The notes under the pieces are model-generated. The model was not told the origin of the DNA, did not search any database, and saw only the letters and a list, made by a program, of their open reading frames with translations. Position numbers and translations under genes: made by a program. A stretch of 64,000 bases of DNA from Acidobacteriota bacterium. Lineage in GTDB: Bacteria; Acidobacteriota; Vicinamibacteria; Marinacidobacterales; Marinacidobacteraceae. Positions 1 through 9,445 of this stretch are shown here, one piece after another. The stretch lies in NCBI GenBank assembly GCA_022826195.1, contig JAJDVI010000062.1, positions 1-64,000 on the forward strand, given 5' to 3'. Position 1 is the first letter of the stretch, and each line of letters begins with the position of its first letter.

Positions 1-1000
1 GCCCCCGAGCAAACGAAAGCAATGCGGCGCCGGTGGCGACTCGCAGCGACTCCTTCACGGGCTATATCCATGGCTACCGAATTGGTTAAGCGTGCGCGTC
101 CCACGTTTTCAAGACCGCGACCGGTTCGATTCGACGCTGGCCCCAAGAAACGTCTCCAGCGACCAACCGGATCGGCGGCGTCCCCTGTGGGACGACCGGC
201 GCGAGGTCGGCCGGTGCGCAGTCTTTCCGTCCCGCGCGGCCCGGGACTACCCGATCACGGGTGTGGCCCCCTTGAAATCCGCGCTCCAGCGCGCTTAACA
301 CCTCCGGTGTTCGCAGTGCCGCGAAATCGCAATCAGGGAGCTGGGAAGTGAGTCGACACCGACTCGACGTGAACCCGGAGGACTATGCGGTGCACTACCG
401 TCCGAGGCGCTGGTCCGCGGCCCTCATCGTGGCGAAGATGCTGCGCTGGCTCGCAGTGCGAACGGATCGGTTCGCCCGCCCGTCGGATGCGGCCTCCGCT
501 TCGGTCCCGCGCGGTCGACGCGGTCCCCACTCGGTTCTGCCGCGAACAACGACCGCCTTCCGGCGCGGTCGTCCCCCGTTCCTGACGAGGGAGTTCGGCC
601 GGTAGCACGTGAACGCCCGGGGCGGTTCCTCGCCCATTCGTCCGTGCTCACTTTCTCCGCTGTGTGGGCCCATGCGCCGACCACCCCGTTGCCGGTCTGC
701 CATGCCCTCACGGCAGAACGGTTACCCCGACGGTTCCCTCACGACCCCAAGCGTTCGGCGAAGTACGAAGTGGTGAGAGAAGTCATACAAGCAATTCTGG
801 ACTTCCATAAGGTATTGATACATGGCTAAGTTATGCCGGACGCAGATCCCACCAGAGGTCGGCGCCCCAAGCCGGCGGTGCCATCACGGCTGTTGGCCGA
901 CCCGCGCGGGGCTGCACTTTCGCAGCAAACTCGGGCCGCTATTCGTCGGACCCCGGAGGGCGTCGATGTTGCCGATCCGCCGCCGCGGCGGTCCCGGTGC
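1..1000. other. Region without a supportable gene
   Basis: I find no reading frame here with protein-like composition, a recognisable domain or a convincing start. The open frames are low-complexity Arg/Pro/Ala-rich strings of the kind produced by GC-rich DNA. Two short hairpins lie side by side at 281-292 (GCGCT/AGCGC) and 297-311 (AACACC/GGTGTT). The stretch 755-835 is clearly less GC-rich than its surroundings. It could encode a short helix-like peptide, but with codons unlike the rest of the window, so it may be remnant or foreign DNA. The AstE-like gene ends at 1001 on the minus strand. Confidence 0.5.
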
Positions 1001-2071
1001 TCATTCCACCCGCGCGATCACCGCAATCGTCTCACCGCGGTTCACCGGCGGGGTGCCGAGCAGGATGAGCATCATGCCGGCCGCCGGCGCCCGGATTTCC
1101 GCGAGCGGGTTCCCATGGAAGTCCCGCACGACCCCCAGCCGGGCGCCCTTCGCGACGTACCGGCCGGCCTCGACCAGCGGGTCCGGGTCCCAGACGCCGT
1201 CGTGCTCACTGGTCGCGTAGGCGCGCTCCCGGATGAACAGCGGGTTTTCCGTCGGCGTGGGCTCTCCGGGCGCCATCCCGAGATCGCGCATCACGCTCAG
1301 CACCCCGTCCACGATGGGAGCGATCGTGCGGTCCTCGATCAGGCCCATCTCACCGGACTCCACGTCGATGGACGGGATGCCCCGGACCACGGCCGCGGAC
1401 CCGCACCAGATCGCGCGGTCCGGGTCCAGGTCGCCCTTGAATTCGACGATGGGGTCGAGGCCGAACGCGATGGCCATCCGGCGGGACTTCTCGATCACCT
1501 CGGCCCCGCCCGCTTCGGCGTAGTAGCCGGTGTACGAGGGACGGAGCCACTCGTTGCCGTCGCCGGAGTGGATGTCCATGAGGAAGTCCGAGCGCACGAT
1601 GACTTCCTCGGTGAGGGCATGGGCGATGCGCTCGCTGAGGGTGCCGTCGGGCTTCCCGGGGAACAGCCGGTTCAGGTTCTTCCGGTCGTCGGGGCCGAAG
1701 TAGATCGTCCGGCCCAGGAACGCCGGCAGGTTCGCCATGTGGACGAGGACCACCGTGCCGCTGATCTCCGAGGGGTCCAGCAGCGGCCGAAGGCGCTGCA
1801 TCGCGAGGATGGGCGCGTACTCGGACCCGTGAATGCCCGCGACCAGGGTGAGCACGGGGCCCGGACGGGCCCCGTGCACGACGGTGAGAGGAAGGAACGT
1901 TCCCGCATCACCGCCGGCGGGAGCGACGTCGAGGCGGCCGGACACGGTCGTGCCCGGTTCCGCCGCGATGTCGCCGAGCCGGAACGCCTCCTGCCCCGGC
2001 GCCGGGGCGCCGGAGAGCAGGAGCGCGAGCGTGACGAACCACGCTGCGTGCGTTCCGGCCCGTTTTGTCAT
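1001..2071 (-). CDS. Succinylglutamate desuccinylase/aspartoacylase (AstE/AspA)-family Zn hydrolase, exported
   Basis: A 356-residue protein with an N-terminal signal peptide (hydrophobic segment about residues 10-26). The family removes an acyl group from amide substrates using one zinc ion. The zinc ligands appear as H81 and E84 in HGSEY and H168 in DIHSG, and the late DVESGE segment carries the expected catalytic Glu. Known AstE and AspA are cytoplasmic; the signal peptide puts this one in the periplasm or outside, as in the M14-like members of the family. Its ATG overlaps the TGA of the TonB receptor upstream (ATGA), so the two are probably translationally coupled. The substrate cannot be inferred; handling of something imported by the receptor is a guess. 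Confidence 0.85.
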   Translation of the reverse strand: MTKRAGTHAAWFVTLALLLSGAPAPGQEAFRLGDIAAEPGTTVSGRLDVAPAGGDAGTFLPLTVVHGARPGPVLTLVAGIHGSEYAPILAMQRLRPLLDPSEISGTVVLVHMANLPAFLGRTIYFGPDDRKNLNRLFPGKPDGTLSERIAHALTEEVIVRSDFLMDIHSGDGNEWLRPSYTGYYAEAGGAEVIEKSRRMAIAFGLDPIVEFKGDLDPDRAIWCGSAAVVRGIPSIDVESGEMGLIEDRTIAPIVDGVLSVMRDLGMAPGEPTPTENPLFIRERAYATSEHDGVWDPDPLVEAGRYVAKGARLGVVRDFHGNPLAEIRAPAAGMMLILLGTPPVNRGETIAVIARVE

Positions 2072-4452
2072 CGCAGTCCGCCGAAGGATATGAGCACCGA
2101 GAAGGTGCGCGGCTGTCCGGGGAAGTTCCCGGCTCGCGCCGAGAAGAGGGCACTCGTGGCGTAGACGGTGTCGAAGGCGTTTTCGAGCTTCACCTGCACC
2201 TCGGCGAAACGGCCGATGTGCCGGTAGAGGAACAGGTCCACCACGGTGTAGGCGGGGGCCTCGATCCCGGCGTAGGGCTCGATCCGGTCGCCCACGTAGG
2301 TCACGCCGAGTCCGGCGGCTGTATCCTGGAACAGCTCCATCCGGGAGAACAGCCCCAGGGAGTGGGGCGCCGCGTTCGGCAGCGGCTGTCCCACCGCGTC
2401 CATGTTCGTGTCCTCCACGATCTCCGAATCGAGGTAGGTGTAGTTGACCGCCGCCTGCCAGCCCCGCCGGAGCGAACCCACGAACTCGACCTCGAAGCCG
2501 CGGTTCCGCGCTTCGCCGACCTGGAGCGCCGCGTTCCAGTTGTTCCCGTTCGGGCCGTAGTCCGGGTCCGGGCGGAGCACGTTGGACTTGGTGATCGTGA
2601 AGAGCGCCGCGGTGAGCGAAAGGTCGTCGAGAAGTTCCGTCTTGGCCCCGATCTCGAGCTGGATCGCGGTCTCGGGGTCGTGGGGCCCGTTCGCGCTCGG
2701 CGTCTGGGCCAGGACGCTCGGCCGGTTGAAGCTGGTCGAGTAGCTGCCGTAGAGCGACCAGGCCGTCTCGGGCTTGAAGACCATGCCCACCTTGCCGGTG
2801 AGGCCGCTTTCCTCGCTCAGGAGGTCGTTCCCTCCCGCGAAACCGGAGTCGTCGTAGGTGTTGTAGCGCCCGCCGGCCACCAGGTGGAACGCGCTGCCCA
2901 GATCCAGATGGTCCTGGACGTAGAAGCCGAACTGCCGGGCCACGGCGGTGTCGGTGGTGAAGTTGCTCTCGGTCAGGCCGTAGTCACTGCCGCCGCTCAG
3001 TCCGTACTGCGGCGCGAAGAGGGGCAGATTCGGGACCGGCCCGCCGGCCCCGACGTCCCGCGCGCGGCCGTAGCGGAAGGAGTGATCCTGCCGGAACATG
3101 TCGGCGCCGAACAGCAGCCGGTGGACCGTGGGTCCCACCCGCACGATCTTGTTCAGGTTGAGGACGACGGAGACGTCGTCGTTGGTGCGCGTCTGATCCC
3201 GGAAGTGCCGCTTCATGGTGTTCTCGGGCGTGATCCCGCGGGGCTCGTGGTATTCCTGCTCGCGGTCGTACTGGAGGTAGCGCAGCGTGGCGTCGAGGGT
3301 CCAGTCCCGCGCGAACACCTGGTCCCAGCGCACCTGGAAAACGTCGGCGTCCAGCGTCGTGAAGTCGGTGGGCTCCGTGGCGGTCCAGGTGATGTCGGTC
3401 ACGAACGTCCCGTCGGGTTCCACCGGGACGCCGCGCAGCCGGTGCCCCATCAGGTCCTGGTCGATGTTCTCGTATTCGAACGCGAGGTTGGCCCGGTCCG
3501 AGATCCTCCAGGCCAGGTTCCCGACGAGGTGCACGTTCCGCATCGACGCGTTCGCGCGGAAACTGTCGCGCTCGTTGCCGTAGGCGGCGAAGCGGTAGAG
3601 CACGCGCTCCGAATCGCCCAGGGGGCCGGTGACCTCGGCCGAGCCGTAGGTCTGGCCGTACTGCCCGAAGCGGACGCTGCCGCGGACGCCGAACTCCTCC
3701 TGCGGCTTGGCCGTCACGTAGTTCACCACTCCGCCGGGCTCGGTGGAGCCGTAGAGCACGGACGCCGGCCCCTTCAGGATCTCGATCCGCTCGATATTGC
3801 TGAGCTGGAGCTGGCTCACGCTGAAACCGGAGTTGTTCACGTCACCCCCGAGGCTTCCGTAGGGATTCCCGCGCACCCCGTTGAACACGAAGTCGCGCTG
3901 GGTGAATCCGCGTGCCACGACGCTCGCGTAGGGCGAGCTGGTCATGCCGGCGATGTTGCGGTAGACCTCGTCGGCGTCGGCGACGACCTGATCCTCGATC
4001 AGTTCGCGCCCCACCACCTGGATCGAGGCCGGGGTGTCGAGCAGGGCCACCGGCATCCTGCCGACGACGGCGCTCTCCGCACGGTAGCCCGGAGCTTCGG
4101 CGGTCACCTGCACCCGCTCCTGCACCGTCGCGAGGATCGAGAAGTCGGCGGGCACGGTCGCGCCCGCGGCCACCTCCACCGTCCGCGGGTCGCTCACCGG
4201 CACCCCCCGCTCCACCACGAGCTCGTAGGCGCCCGCGGCCAGGCCGGAGATTTCGAATCGGCCCTCGGCGTCCGTTGTCGCGGACACTCCCGTCGCGGGG
4301 ATGCGGACGGCGGCCCCCTCTACCGGAGCACCGCTGTCCTCGAAGATGACCGTGCCGCGGACCGCGCCGGTCTCCTGCGCCGGCGCCGGCGCAGCTCCGA
4401 AGGCGGCCAGCAGGCTGGCCGCCGCCAAACAAAGAAACTTGAATCGGTACAT
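2068..4452 (-). CDS. TonB-dependent outer-membrane receptor (siderophore type)
   Basis: A 794-residue receptor. It has a signal peptide ending near APAPAQ (about residue 26), a carboxypeptidase-regulatory-like beta-sandwich (about 30-110), a plug domain (about 120-250, with LLDTPASIQVV and IERIEILKGPASVLYGS) and a 22-strand barrel ending in the aromatic-type signature FGGLR. The plug is of the FhuA/ferrichrome class, so an Fe-siderophore or other metal chelate is the likely ligand. The start at 4452 was chosen because a GGGAGGAA ribosome site precedes it and the signal peptide follows directly; the open frame extends further upstream without protein-like sequence. A small CxxCH protein lies upstream and the AstE-like hydrolase overlaps downstream, suggesting one uptake operon. 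Confidence 0.93.
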   Translation of the reverse strand: MYRFKFLCLAAASLLAAFGAAPAPAQETGAVRGTVIFEDSGAPVEGAAVRIPATGVSATTDAEGRFEISGLAAGAYELVVERGVPVSDPRTVEVAAGATVPADFSILATVQERVQVTAEAPGYRAESAVVGRMPVALLDTPASIQVVGRELIEDQVVADADEVYRNIAGMTSSPYASVVARGFTQRDFVFNGVRGNPYGSLGGDVNNSGFSVSQLQLSNIERIEILKGPASVLYGSTEPGGVVNYVTAKPQEEFGVRGSVRFGQYGQTYGSAEVTGPLGDSERVLYRFAAYGNERDSFRANASMRNVHLVGNLAWRISDRANLAFEYENIDQDLMGHRLRGVPVEPDGTFVTDITWTATEPTDFTTLDADVFQVRWDQVFARDWTLDATLRYLQYDREQEYHEPRGITPENTMKRHFRDQTRTNDDVSVVLNLNKIVRVGPTVHRLLFGADMFRQDHSFRYGRARDVGAGGPVPNLPLFAPQYGLSGGSDYGLTESNFTTDTAVARQFGFYVQDHLDLGSAFHLVAGGRYNTYDDSGFAGGNDLLSEESGLTGKVGMVFKPETAWSLYGSYSTSFNRPSVLAQTPSANGPHDPETAIQLEIGAKTELLDDLSLTAALFTITKSNVLRPDPDYGPNGNNWNAALQVGEARNRGFEVEFVGSLRRGWQAAVNYTYLDSEIVEDTNMDAVGQPLPNAAPHSLGLFSRMELFQDTAAGLGVTYVGDRIEPYAGIEAPAYTVVDLFLYRHIGRFAEVQVKLENAFDTVYATSALFSARAGNFPGQPRTFSVLISFGGLR

Positions 4453-4654
4453 CGTTTCCTCCCGATTTCCCGCCCTCGAAAAGACAGTTCCGGCAAGAGC
4501 CGTGCGTGCCGCGGCGAGGTCCCGCTGTTGAGGGCTTCCCGAACGGCGTCGGGCAACGGGGCAGCCGCGAGGGGACGCGCGCGGTCGGGCGACCGTCGGC
4601 GCGTGCCGGCCCGGCGTCCGCTCAAAGGCGGACGAGCACGGCGGTTTCGCGGAA
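4453..4654 (-). other. Leader region of the TonB receptor gene
   Basis: About 200 bases separate the small CxxCH protein from the receptor start. I looked for a cobalamin-type riboswitch core and did not find one. Apart from the strong ribosome site next to 4452, nothing specific is recognisable. Confidence 0.35.
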
Positions 4655-4942
4655 CTACGCGGGAGGAGCGCGGGCGGGGCGGCGCAGGGAGCGCCGGGAC
4701 GGGACCTTCGGGACCTCATCTTCGGGCTGGGTGGGTCCGCTGGCACGGGACGCGACCAGTTCCACCGGTCTCGAGAGATCGGCGGTCTCGTGCCCGGAGT
4801 GGCAGACGGCGCACTCGCGTTCGCCCGGGTGCTCAGCGTGCCAGGCGCTCGCCGGGAAGCCGGCCAGCAGGACCAGCGGAATGACGATTCCCGCCAGCAG
4901 GCTGGCCCGTACCCGGGGGGAGGCGCCGCGTCCGTCGTCCAT
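4655..4942 (-). CDS. Small membrane-anchored protein with a CxxCH/His metal- or haem-binding motif
   Basis: A 95-residue protein. It has one hydrophobic segment (about residues 12-33, SLLAGIVIPLVLLAG), then a short His/Cys motif (WHAEH, ECAVCHSGH) and a basic Pro/Arg-rich tail. CAVCH fits the c-type haem pattern, but the surrounding histidines also resemble small metal-binding accessory proteins that sit beside metal-linked TonB receptors. It is encoded upstream of the receptor on the same strand. The ATG at 4942 is preferred; an upstream start at 5023 would only add a low-complexity extension. I do not recognise a named family. Confidence 0.6.
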   Translation of the reverse strand: MDDGRGASPRVRASLLAGIVIPLVLLAGFPASAWHAEHPGERECAVCHSGHETADLSRPVELVASRASGPTQPEDEVPKVPSRRSLRRPARAPPA

Positions 4943-5079
4943 GATTGGCGCGGGATGGTAGCCCAAACCCGGCGGGGTGCCCTTGTCACGCGGGGTCACC
5001 TCCAGGCGGAAGGAACCAGCCACAGCGGGCGGTCCTGCCCTCCGGCGACCGCTGCTACCCTGCCGCTGGGGTCATTCCG

Positions 5080-5778
5080 ATGCGGATCACGAGAACGTGC
5101 GCCGCCGCCGCGTTGGGGACAGTTCTCCTGGCGGGTGGGCATCCGGATCGGGTGGAGGCGTACCTGACGACACAGGAGGCCCAGGCCATCGGGCCGTTCC
5201 GGGATGGGGAACGTCACGGCCACTGGGTGATCCGCCTTGCGGATGGAAGGGTCGAAGAAGGGGCCTACGTGGATGGCGAGCGCCACGGCCGGTGGGTCCT
5301 GCGCGGCCCCGACGGACAGGTCGAGAAAGGCCGTTTCGTCCGGGACGTGCAGGAGGGCCACTGGGTTCTCGTTTTCCCGGACGGTGGCCGGGAGGAGGGC
5401 CCGCTGGTTGCGGGCCGCCGACATGGAGCCTGGATCCTTCGTGACGGAGCAGGTGGCATTGAGGAAGGACCCTTCGTCGAAGGCAGAAGGCACGGCCGCT
5501 GGGTTTCCCGGGAAGCCGACGGCGACCGGGCCGAGGGTTCCTACGTGGAAGGCGTGGCGGAGGGACCGTGGGTCTTCACCTACGCGAGCGGCAGTATCGA
5601 GGAAGGCCCGATGGTGGACGGAAAGAGACACGGACCGTTCGTCCACCGGTTCCCCGGATCGGGGACGGCCCGTGGGAACTACGTGGAAGGCAAGCGGGAA
5701 GGCCGCTGGACGATCCGGATGAGAAACGGAACGGTCCGAGAGGAGTTCTACCGGGACGACAAGCTCATCCGGCGGTAG
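5080..5778 (+). CDS. Exported MORN-like repeat protein
   Basis: A 232-residue protein with a putative signal peptide (residues 1-25) followed by eight tandem repeats of about 23 residues. Each repeat follows the pattern G-x-[FYL]-x-x-G-x-x-x-G-x-W-x-x-x-x-x-[DS]-G. These resemble MORN repeats, short beta-hairpins that form extended sheets; in bacteria they are often binding or scaffold modules of unknown ligand. The repeat block fills nearly the whole mature protein and ends in a short basic tail. The ATG at 5080 directly precedes the signal peptide; longer in-frame starts from 4945 add only low-complexity sequence. A TACCCT box at 5056-5061 may be the -10. Confidence 0.75.
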   Translation: MRITRTCAAAALGTVLLAGGHPDRVEAYLTTQEAQAIGPFRDGERHGHWVIRLADGRVEEGAYVDGERHGRWVLRGPDGQVEKGRFVRDVQEGHWVLVFPDGGREEGPLVAGRRHGAWILRDGAGGIEEGPFVEGRRHGRWVSREADGDRAEGSYVEGVAEGPWVFTYASGSIEEGPMVDGKRHGPFVHRFPGSGTARGNYVEGKREGRWTIRMRNGTVREEFYRDDKLIRR

Positions 5779-5818
5779 CGCTCCCCCGGCCGCTACGTCT
5801 CCGCGAGGTGAACGGAGC

Positions 5819-7174
5819 TCAGTCGGACGAGGGCGCGGCGGCCTGCCGGCTCCGGAAGACCCGGTAGGCGATCAGGCCGAGCCCGAGGAAACCCAACGAG
5901 AACCAGACGCCGGTGGGCGGCCCGGTGAAGAAGAGCGCGATCCAGAGCGCGAGCGAGAGGAGGGCCGGGATCGGGTAGAGCCACATCCGGAAGGGCTGGG
6001 GAATGTCCGGCCGGTAGCGGGCGATCAGCAGCACCGCGACGCACTGCCAGGCGAAGCGCAGCAGGATCTGGACCTGCATGAGCCAGTTGATCAGCTCTCC
6101 CAGGCTGAAGAAACAGAAGGGGATCGAGACTGCGATCAGCCAGACGAGCGAGACGTGGGGGAAGCCGCGGGTGGGATGGACCTTCCCGAAGATGGCGAAG
6201 AACTGCCCGTCGCGGGCCGCGGCGTAGGGCATTCGCGAATAGCCGAGCGCGAAGGCGAAGACCGAGGCCACCGCGACGAAGAGGATCAGCGCGGTGATGA
6301 CGGATCCCGCGAGCTGTGCGAGTCCGGGGTCCTCCACCGTGCGGGCGATGAAGATGGAGGCCAGCGTGCGGCTCGCCTCCGCCTCCTGCCAGGGGATGAG
6401 CTCCAGCATCACGGTGGTCATCGCGATGTAGATCGCCGCGACCACCACGATCGAGAGCAGGATGGAGCGCGGCACGTTGCGCTCCGGGTCCTTCACCTCG
6501 CCCGCGATGTTGCAGACCTGGTTGTAGCCGCCGAAGCTGTACATCGCGATCACGGACGCCGCGCCGAGCGCCGGCCAGAAGCCGGCGTCGAAGCCGTGGG
6601 GCGGCATGAATGAGGGAAGTCCCGGGCTCTCGATGAGGCCGGCCACGATCACCCAGCCGGTGGTGGCGAGCACCAGGGCCAGCATGGCCTTGGAGAGTCG
6701 CTCGATGGACTCGATGTTCCGGTAGAGCAGGAACAGCACCAGGACGCAGACCCCCGCCGCGGCGAGGTGATGGGGAATTCCGCTCAGTTCGGGCAGGTAG
6801 AAGCCGAGGTAGTCGGCGAAGCCCACTGCGCCGCCGGCGAGCGAGAGGGGCGCCACCAGCAGGATGTGGAACAGGAACAGGAAGGCCATCAGCCGCCCCA
6901 GTCCGAACGGCCGGAACGCCTCGCGCAGGTAGATGTAGGGCCCGCCGCTGCCCGGGAGCGCCGCCCCGAGCTGGGCGTAGACGAGGCCGTCGGCCAGCGA
7001 CAGGAGCGCGCCCACGAGCCAGGCCCAGATGATGTGGGGCCCGCCCATCGCGAACACCATCAGCGGAATGGTCAGGAAGGGTCCGATCCCGACCATCCCG
7101 ATGATGTTCGTGGAGGTGGCCCCGAGGAGGCCCATCCGCCGCTGGAGCCCGTCGCCTGACGTGGCCTTGCTCAT
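5819..7174 (-). CDS. APC-superfamily amino-acid permease
   Basis: A 451-residue inner-membrane protein with about 12 hydrophobic segments. The first helix carries GMVGIGPFLTIP, matching the unwound substrate-binding glycine-rich stretch of APC permeases (the GxGIF-like motif). Family members import or exchange amino acids or polyamines by proton or sodium coupling. The substrate cannot be read from the sequence. It is divergent from the peroxiredoxin gene, and about 40 bases separate its end from the convergent MORN-like gene. Confidence 0.88.
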   Translation of the reverse strand: MSKATSGDGLQRRMGLLGATSTNIIGMVGIGPFLTIPLMVFAMGGPHIIWAWLVGALLSLADGLVYAQLGAALPGSGGPYIYLREAFRPFGLGRLMAFLFLFHILLVAPLSLAGGAVGFADYLGFYLPELSGIPHHLAAAGVCVLVLFLLYRNIESIERLSKAMLALVLATTGWVIVAGLIESPGLPSFMPPHGFDAGFWPALGAASVIAMYSFGGYNQVCNIAGEVKDPERNVPRSILLSIVVVAAIYIAMTTVMLELIPWQEAEASRTLASIFIARTVEDPGLAQLAGSVITALILFVAVASVFAFALGYSRMPYAAARDGQFFAIFGKVHPTRGFPHVSLVWLIAVSIPFCFFSLGELINWLMQVQILLRFAWQCVAVLLIARYRPDIPQPFRMWLYPIPALLSLALWIALFFTGPPTGVWFSLGFLGLGLIAYRVFRSRQAAAPSSD

Positions 7175-7272
7175 GGTGAGGGGAAGGGTGTCACGAACGG
7201 CGGACGTCGCGGGGCTATCGTTCCAGCGCGCCAGGAAGCGCCCGGCGCTCCCCGAGCCTCAGGAGGTACCTC

Positions 7273-7932
7273 ATGGCAATCCGCATCGGCGACATCGCGC
7301 CCGACTTCACCGCCTCGACGACCGAGGGCACGATCAACTTCCACGACTGGATCGGCGACGGCTGGGCGATCCTCTTCTCGCACCCGAAGGACTTCACTCC
7401 GGTGTGCACCACCGAACTCGGCTACATGGCGGGACTCAGGGACGAGTTCGCAAAGCGCAACTGCAAGATCCTGGGACTGAGCGTGGATCCGGTCGAGGAC
7501 CACCAGCGCTGGAAGTCGGACATCGAGGAGACCCAGGGTCACGCGGTGGACTACCCGATGATCGGCGACGACGACCTCGCGGTGGCGAAGCTCTACGACA
7601 TGATCCATCCGAACGCGCTGGGCGGGAAAGGCCGCACCGCGATGGACAACATGACGGTGCGCTCGGTGTTCGTGGTCGGCCCCGACAAGCGGGTCAAGCT
7701 GATCCTCACCTACCCGATGACGACCGGCCGGAACTTCGACGAGGTGCTGCGCGTGCTCGACTCGATGCAGCTGACGGCGGCGCACCAGGTGGCCACCCCG
7801 GTGAACTGGCAGGACGGCGACGACGTGATCATCGTGCCGGCCGTCTCCGACGAGGCGGCCCGGGAGAAGTACCCGGACGGCTGGCGGGCCCCGAAGCCCT
7901 ACCTGCGCCTGGTTTCCCAGCCCGGCAAGTAG
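7273..7932 (+). CDS. Peroxiredoxin, Prx6 (1-Cys-like) family
   Basis: A 219-residue cytosolic thiol peroxidase that reduces hydrogen peroxide and organic hydroperoxides. The active-site motif is DFTPVCTTE, with peroxidatic Cys45 and the conserved Thr three residues before it. The long C-terminal extension (after about residue 165, ending RAPKPYLRLVSQPGK) is the Prx6-type dimerisation domain. A strong AGGAGGT ribosome site precedes the ATG. It is a single gene, divergent from the permease and convergent with the DUF3179 gene 4 bases downstream. Confidence 0.95.
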   Translation: MAIRIGDIAPDFTASTTEGTINFHDWIGDGWAILFSHPKDFTPVCTTELGYMAGLRDEFAKRNCKILGLSVDPVEDHQRWKSDIEETQGHAVDYPMIGDDDLAVAKLYDMIHPNALGGKGRTAMDNMTVRSVFVVGPDKRVKLILTYPMTTGRNFDEVLRVLDSMQLTAAHQVATPVNWQDGDDVIIVPAVSDEAAREKYPDGWRAPKPYLRLVSQPGK

Positions 7933-7936
7933 TCCC

Positions 7937-9364
7937 CTACTCCGTCCGCACCGGATTGCCGGGGTGGTAGCTCTGGTACGCGAACCAGTAGGCCACGTGC
8001 CCGGGTAGCCGGGGGAGCGTCTCGCCGTCCGGCCCGGTCAGCGCGTCTTCGCTCACGCTCCAGAGCGCCCCACCGCTCTCGACGTGGGCCGGGTCGTCCG
8101 CCACCACGTTGAACGTGCGTCCCCCGGAGTCGTAGGCGCGCACCGTCTCGAACTCGGCGTCGCCGATGAGAACCACGTCACGGTCCCCGACCCGGTCGTG
8201 GAGGGCGGCGCCGCCCGCGAAGAGGGACAGGGCCCAGGCCATCTCCGCCTTCCCGTCACGCAGCACGAAGATGCGGTCCTTGGGGTCGAGACGGCGGTCC
8301 CGGACCACCACCGGGAACATGAGTTCGGGGCTCGCGAAGTATTGCCCGTAAGGCCGTCCGGGCCGGTAGTCGCGGTCGAAGCCGGTGTCGAGCGACAGCA
8401 CCGTGGTGCCGGGGTGGGCGGTGAGCCAGTCCTTCCAGCTCGTGATCACCACCGGCAGGACCTTCAGCACGATCTCGGACTCGGTGAGTTCGCCGACCAC
8501 CGGCTCCCCGGTGAACTGGTTCCAGAGCGACTCCGTCTCGGTGTCGTACATCAGCTTGTTGGAACGGTAGAGCAGCCCCGAGGAGCCGAACACGAAGGGT
8601 TTCCGGCGCCCGGGAACCCGGGTGTCGAACAGGATTCCCGACCCGCAGAGCGTGCAGTAGGCGAGCGACACGGGGACGCCGCCGACCACGTCGTTGAACA
8701 TCTCGTGCCAGTCGAGGATGCGGAGCGGATAGGCGCGGGAGTCGCCGTTGATGCTCACCCCGAAGACCAGCTCGCGGTCGGTGAGATAGGCCGCTTCGGC
8801 CGCCGGGATCTGTTCGGCGTTGACGAGCGCCGGAATGCCGTCCTTCTTGACGCCGCCCCAGACGATCTCCTCGATCCGGATCCGGTGCCGCACCCCGCGG
8901 TAGACGAAGTCGCGGAAGTTGGGATCGATCCCCGCGAGGATGTCGGCCTTGAAGGAGATGAACCCGCGGTAGGGACGGATCTCGGTGTGTCCCTCCTGCC
9001 ATTCCGTCCACGCTTTCCAGTCCCGGGGGATGTTCGCCCGGGCGAGCCGCTGGAGGGCGTCCAGCAGCCGTCCGTCTTCGTCGGGCAGCAGCCGGAGCAC
9101 CGCAATAAAGGCCGGGATCACGTCCTTCTCATCGCGTTCCACGAGGAATCGGAGCGCCCGGGTCCGCTGCGCGCCGTTTCTCGAGAAGAACGCGGTTCGG
9201 ACCAGCGCGTCGACGTCGGCGTCGGGAGTGGCGAAGCGATTGCCGAACGGGTCTTCGCCGAAGGGATCTCCGGGATCGGGCGGCGGCTGGGCGGCGAGGG
9301 GCGCGGCCAGGGAGAGAAGGAGCAGTCCGGCGAGCGGCGCCGGGAACCTCGTCATTCGGAACAT
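7937..9364 (-). CDS. DUF3179 domain-containing exported protein
   Basis: A 475-residue protein with a signal peptide (about residues 1-25, LAGLLLLSLAAPLAAQ). The first 130 residues look helical; the DUF3179 core follows (about 150-460). Family hallmarks are visible: VFGVSINGDSRAYPLRIL, HEMFNDVVGG, YCTLCGSG with its Cys pair, and SLWNQFTGE. The biochemical function of DUF3179 is unknown to me; the conserved CxLC and His residues suggest a metal or redox site. The start could be GTG 9367, ATG 9364 or ATG 9355; 9364 has a GGGGAT stretch at suitable spacing. Confidence 0.88.
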   Translation of the reverse strand: MFRMTRFPAPLAGLLLLSLAAPLAAQPPPDPGDPFGEDPFGNRFATPDADVDALVRTAFFSRNGAQRTRALRFLVERDEKDVIPAFIAVLRLLPDEDGRLLDALQRLARANIPRDWKAWTEWQEGHTEIRPYRGFISFKADILAGIDPNFRDFVYRGVRHRIRIEEIVWGGVKKDGIPALVNAEQIPAAEAAYLTDRELVFGVSINGDSRAYPLRILDWHEMFNDVVGGVPVSLAYCTLCGSGILFDTRVPGRRKPFVFGSSGLLYRSNKLMYDTETESLWNQFTGEPVVGELTESEIVLKVLPVVITSWKDWLTAHPGTTVLSLDTGFDRDYRPGRPYGQYFASPELMFPVVVRDRRLDPKDRIFVLRDGKAEMAWALSLFAGGAALHDRVGDRDVVLIGDAEFETVRAYDSGGRTFNVVADDPAHVESGGALWSVSEDALTGPDGETLPRLPGHVAYWFAYQSYHPGNPVRTE

Positions 9365-9445
9365 CACGGATCCCCGCCGTTCCGGGGCCTTCCGTTCTGG
9401 AATCAGGCGCCTGGAGCGGCTACCCGCATCGTAGCGAAACCGTCC

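Noticed and set aside
4453..4654. Cobalamin riboswitch before the TonB receptor
   Set aside because: No B12-box-like core was found in either orientation.
2065..4884. Long plus-strand open frame opposite the TonB receptor
   Set aside because: His/Val/Asp-rich low-complexity sequence typical of the antisense of a GC-rich gene; the minus-strand receptor explains the region.
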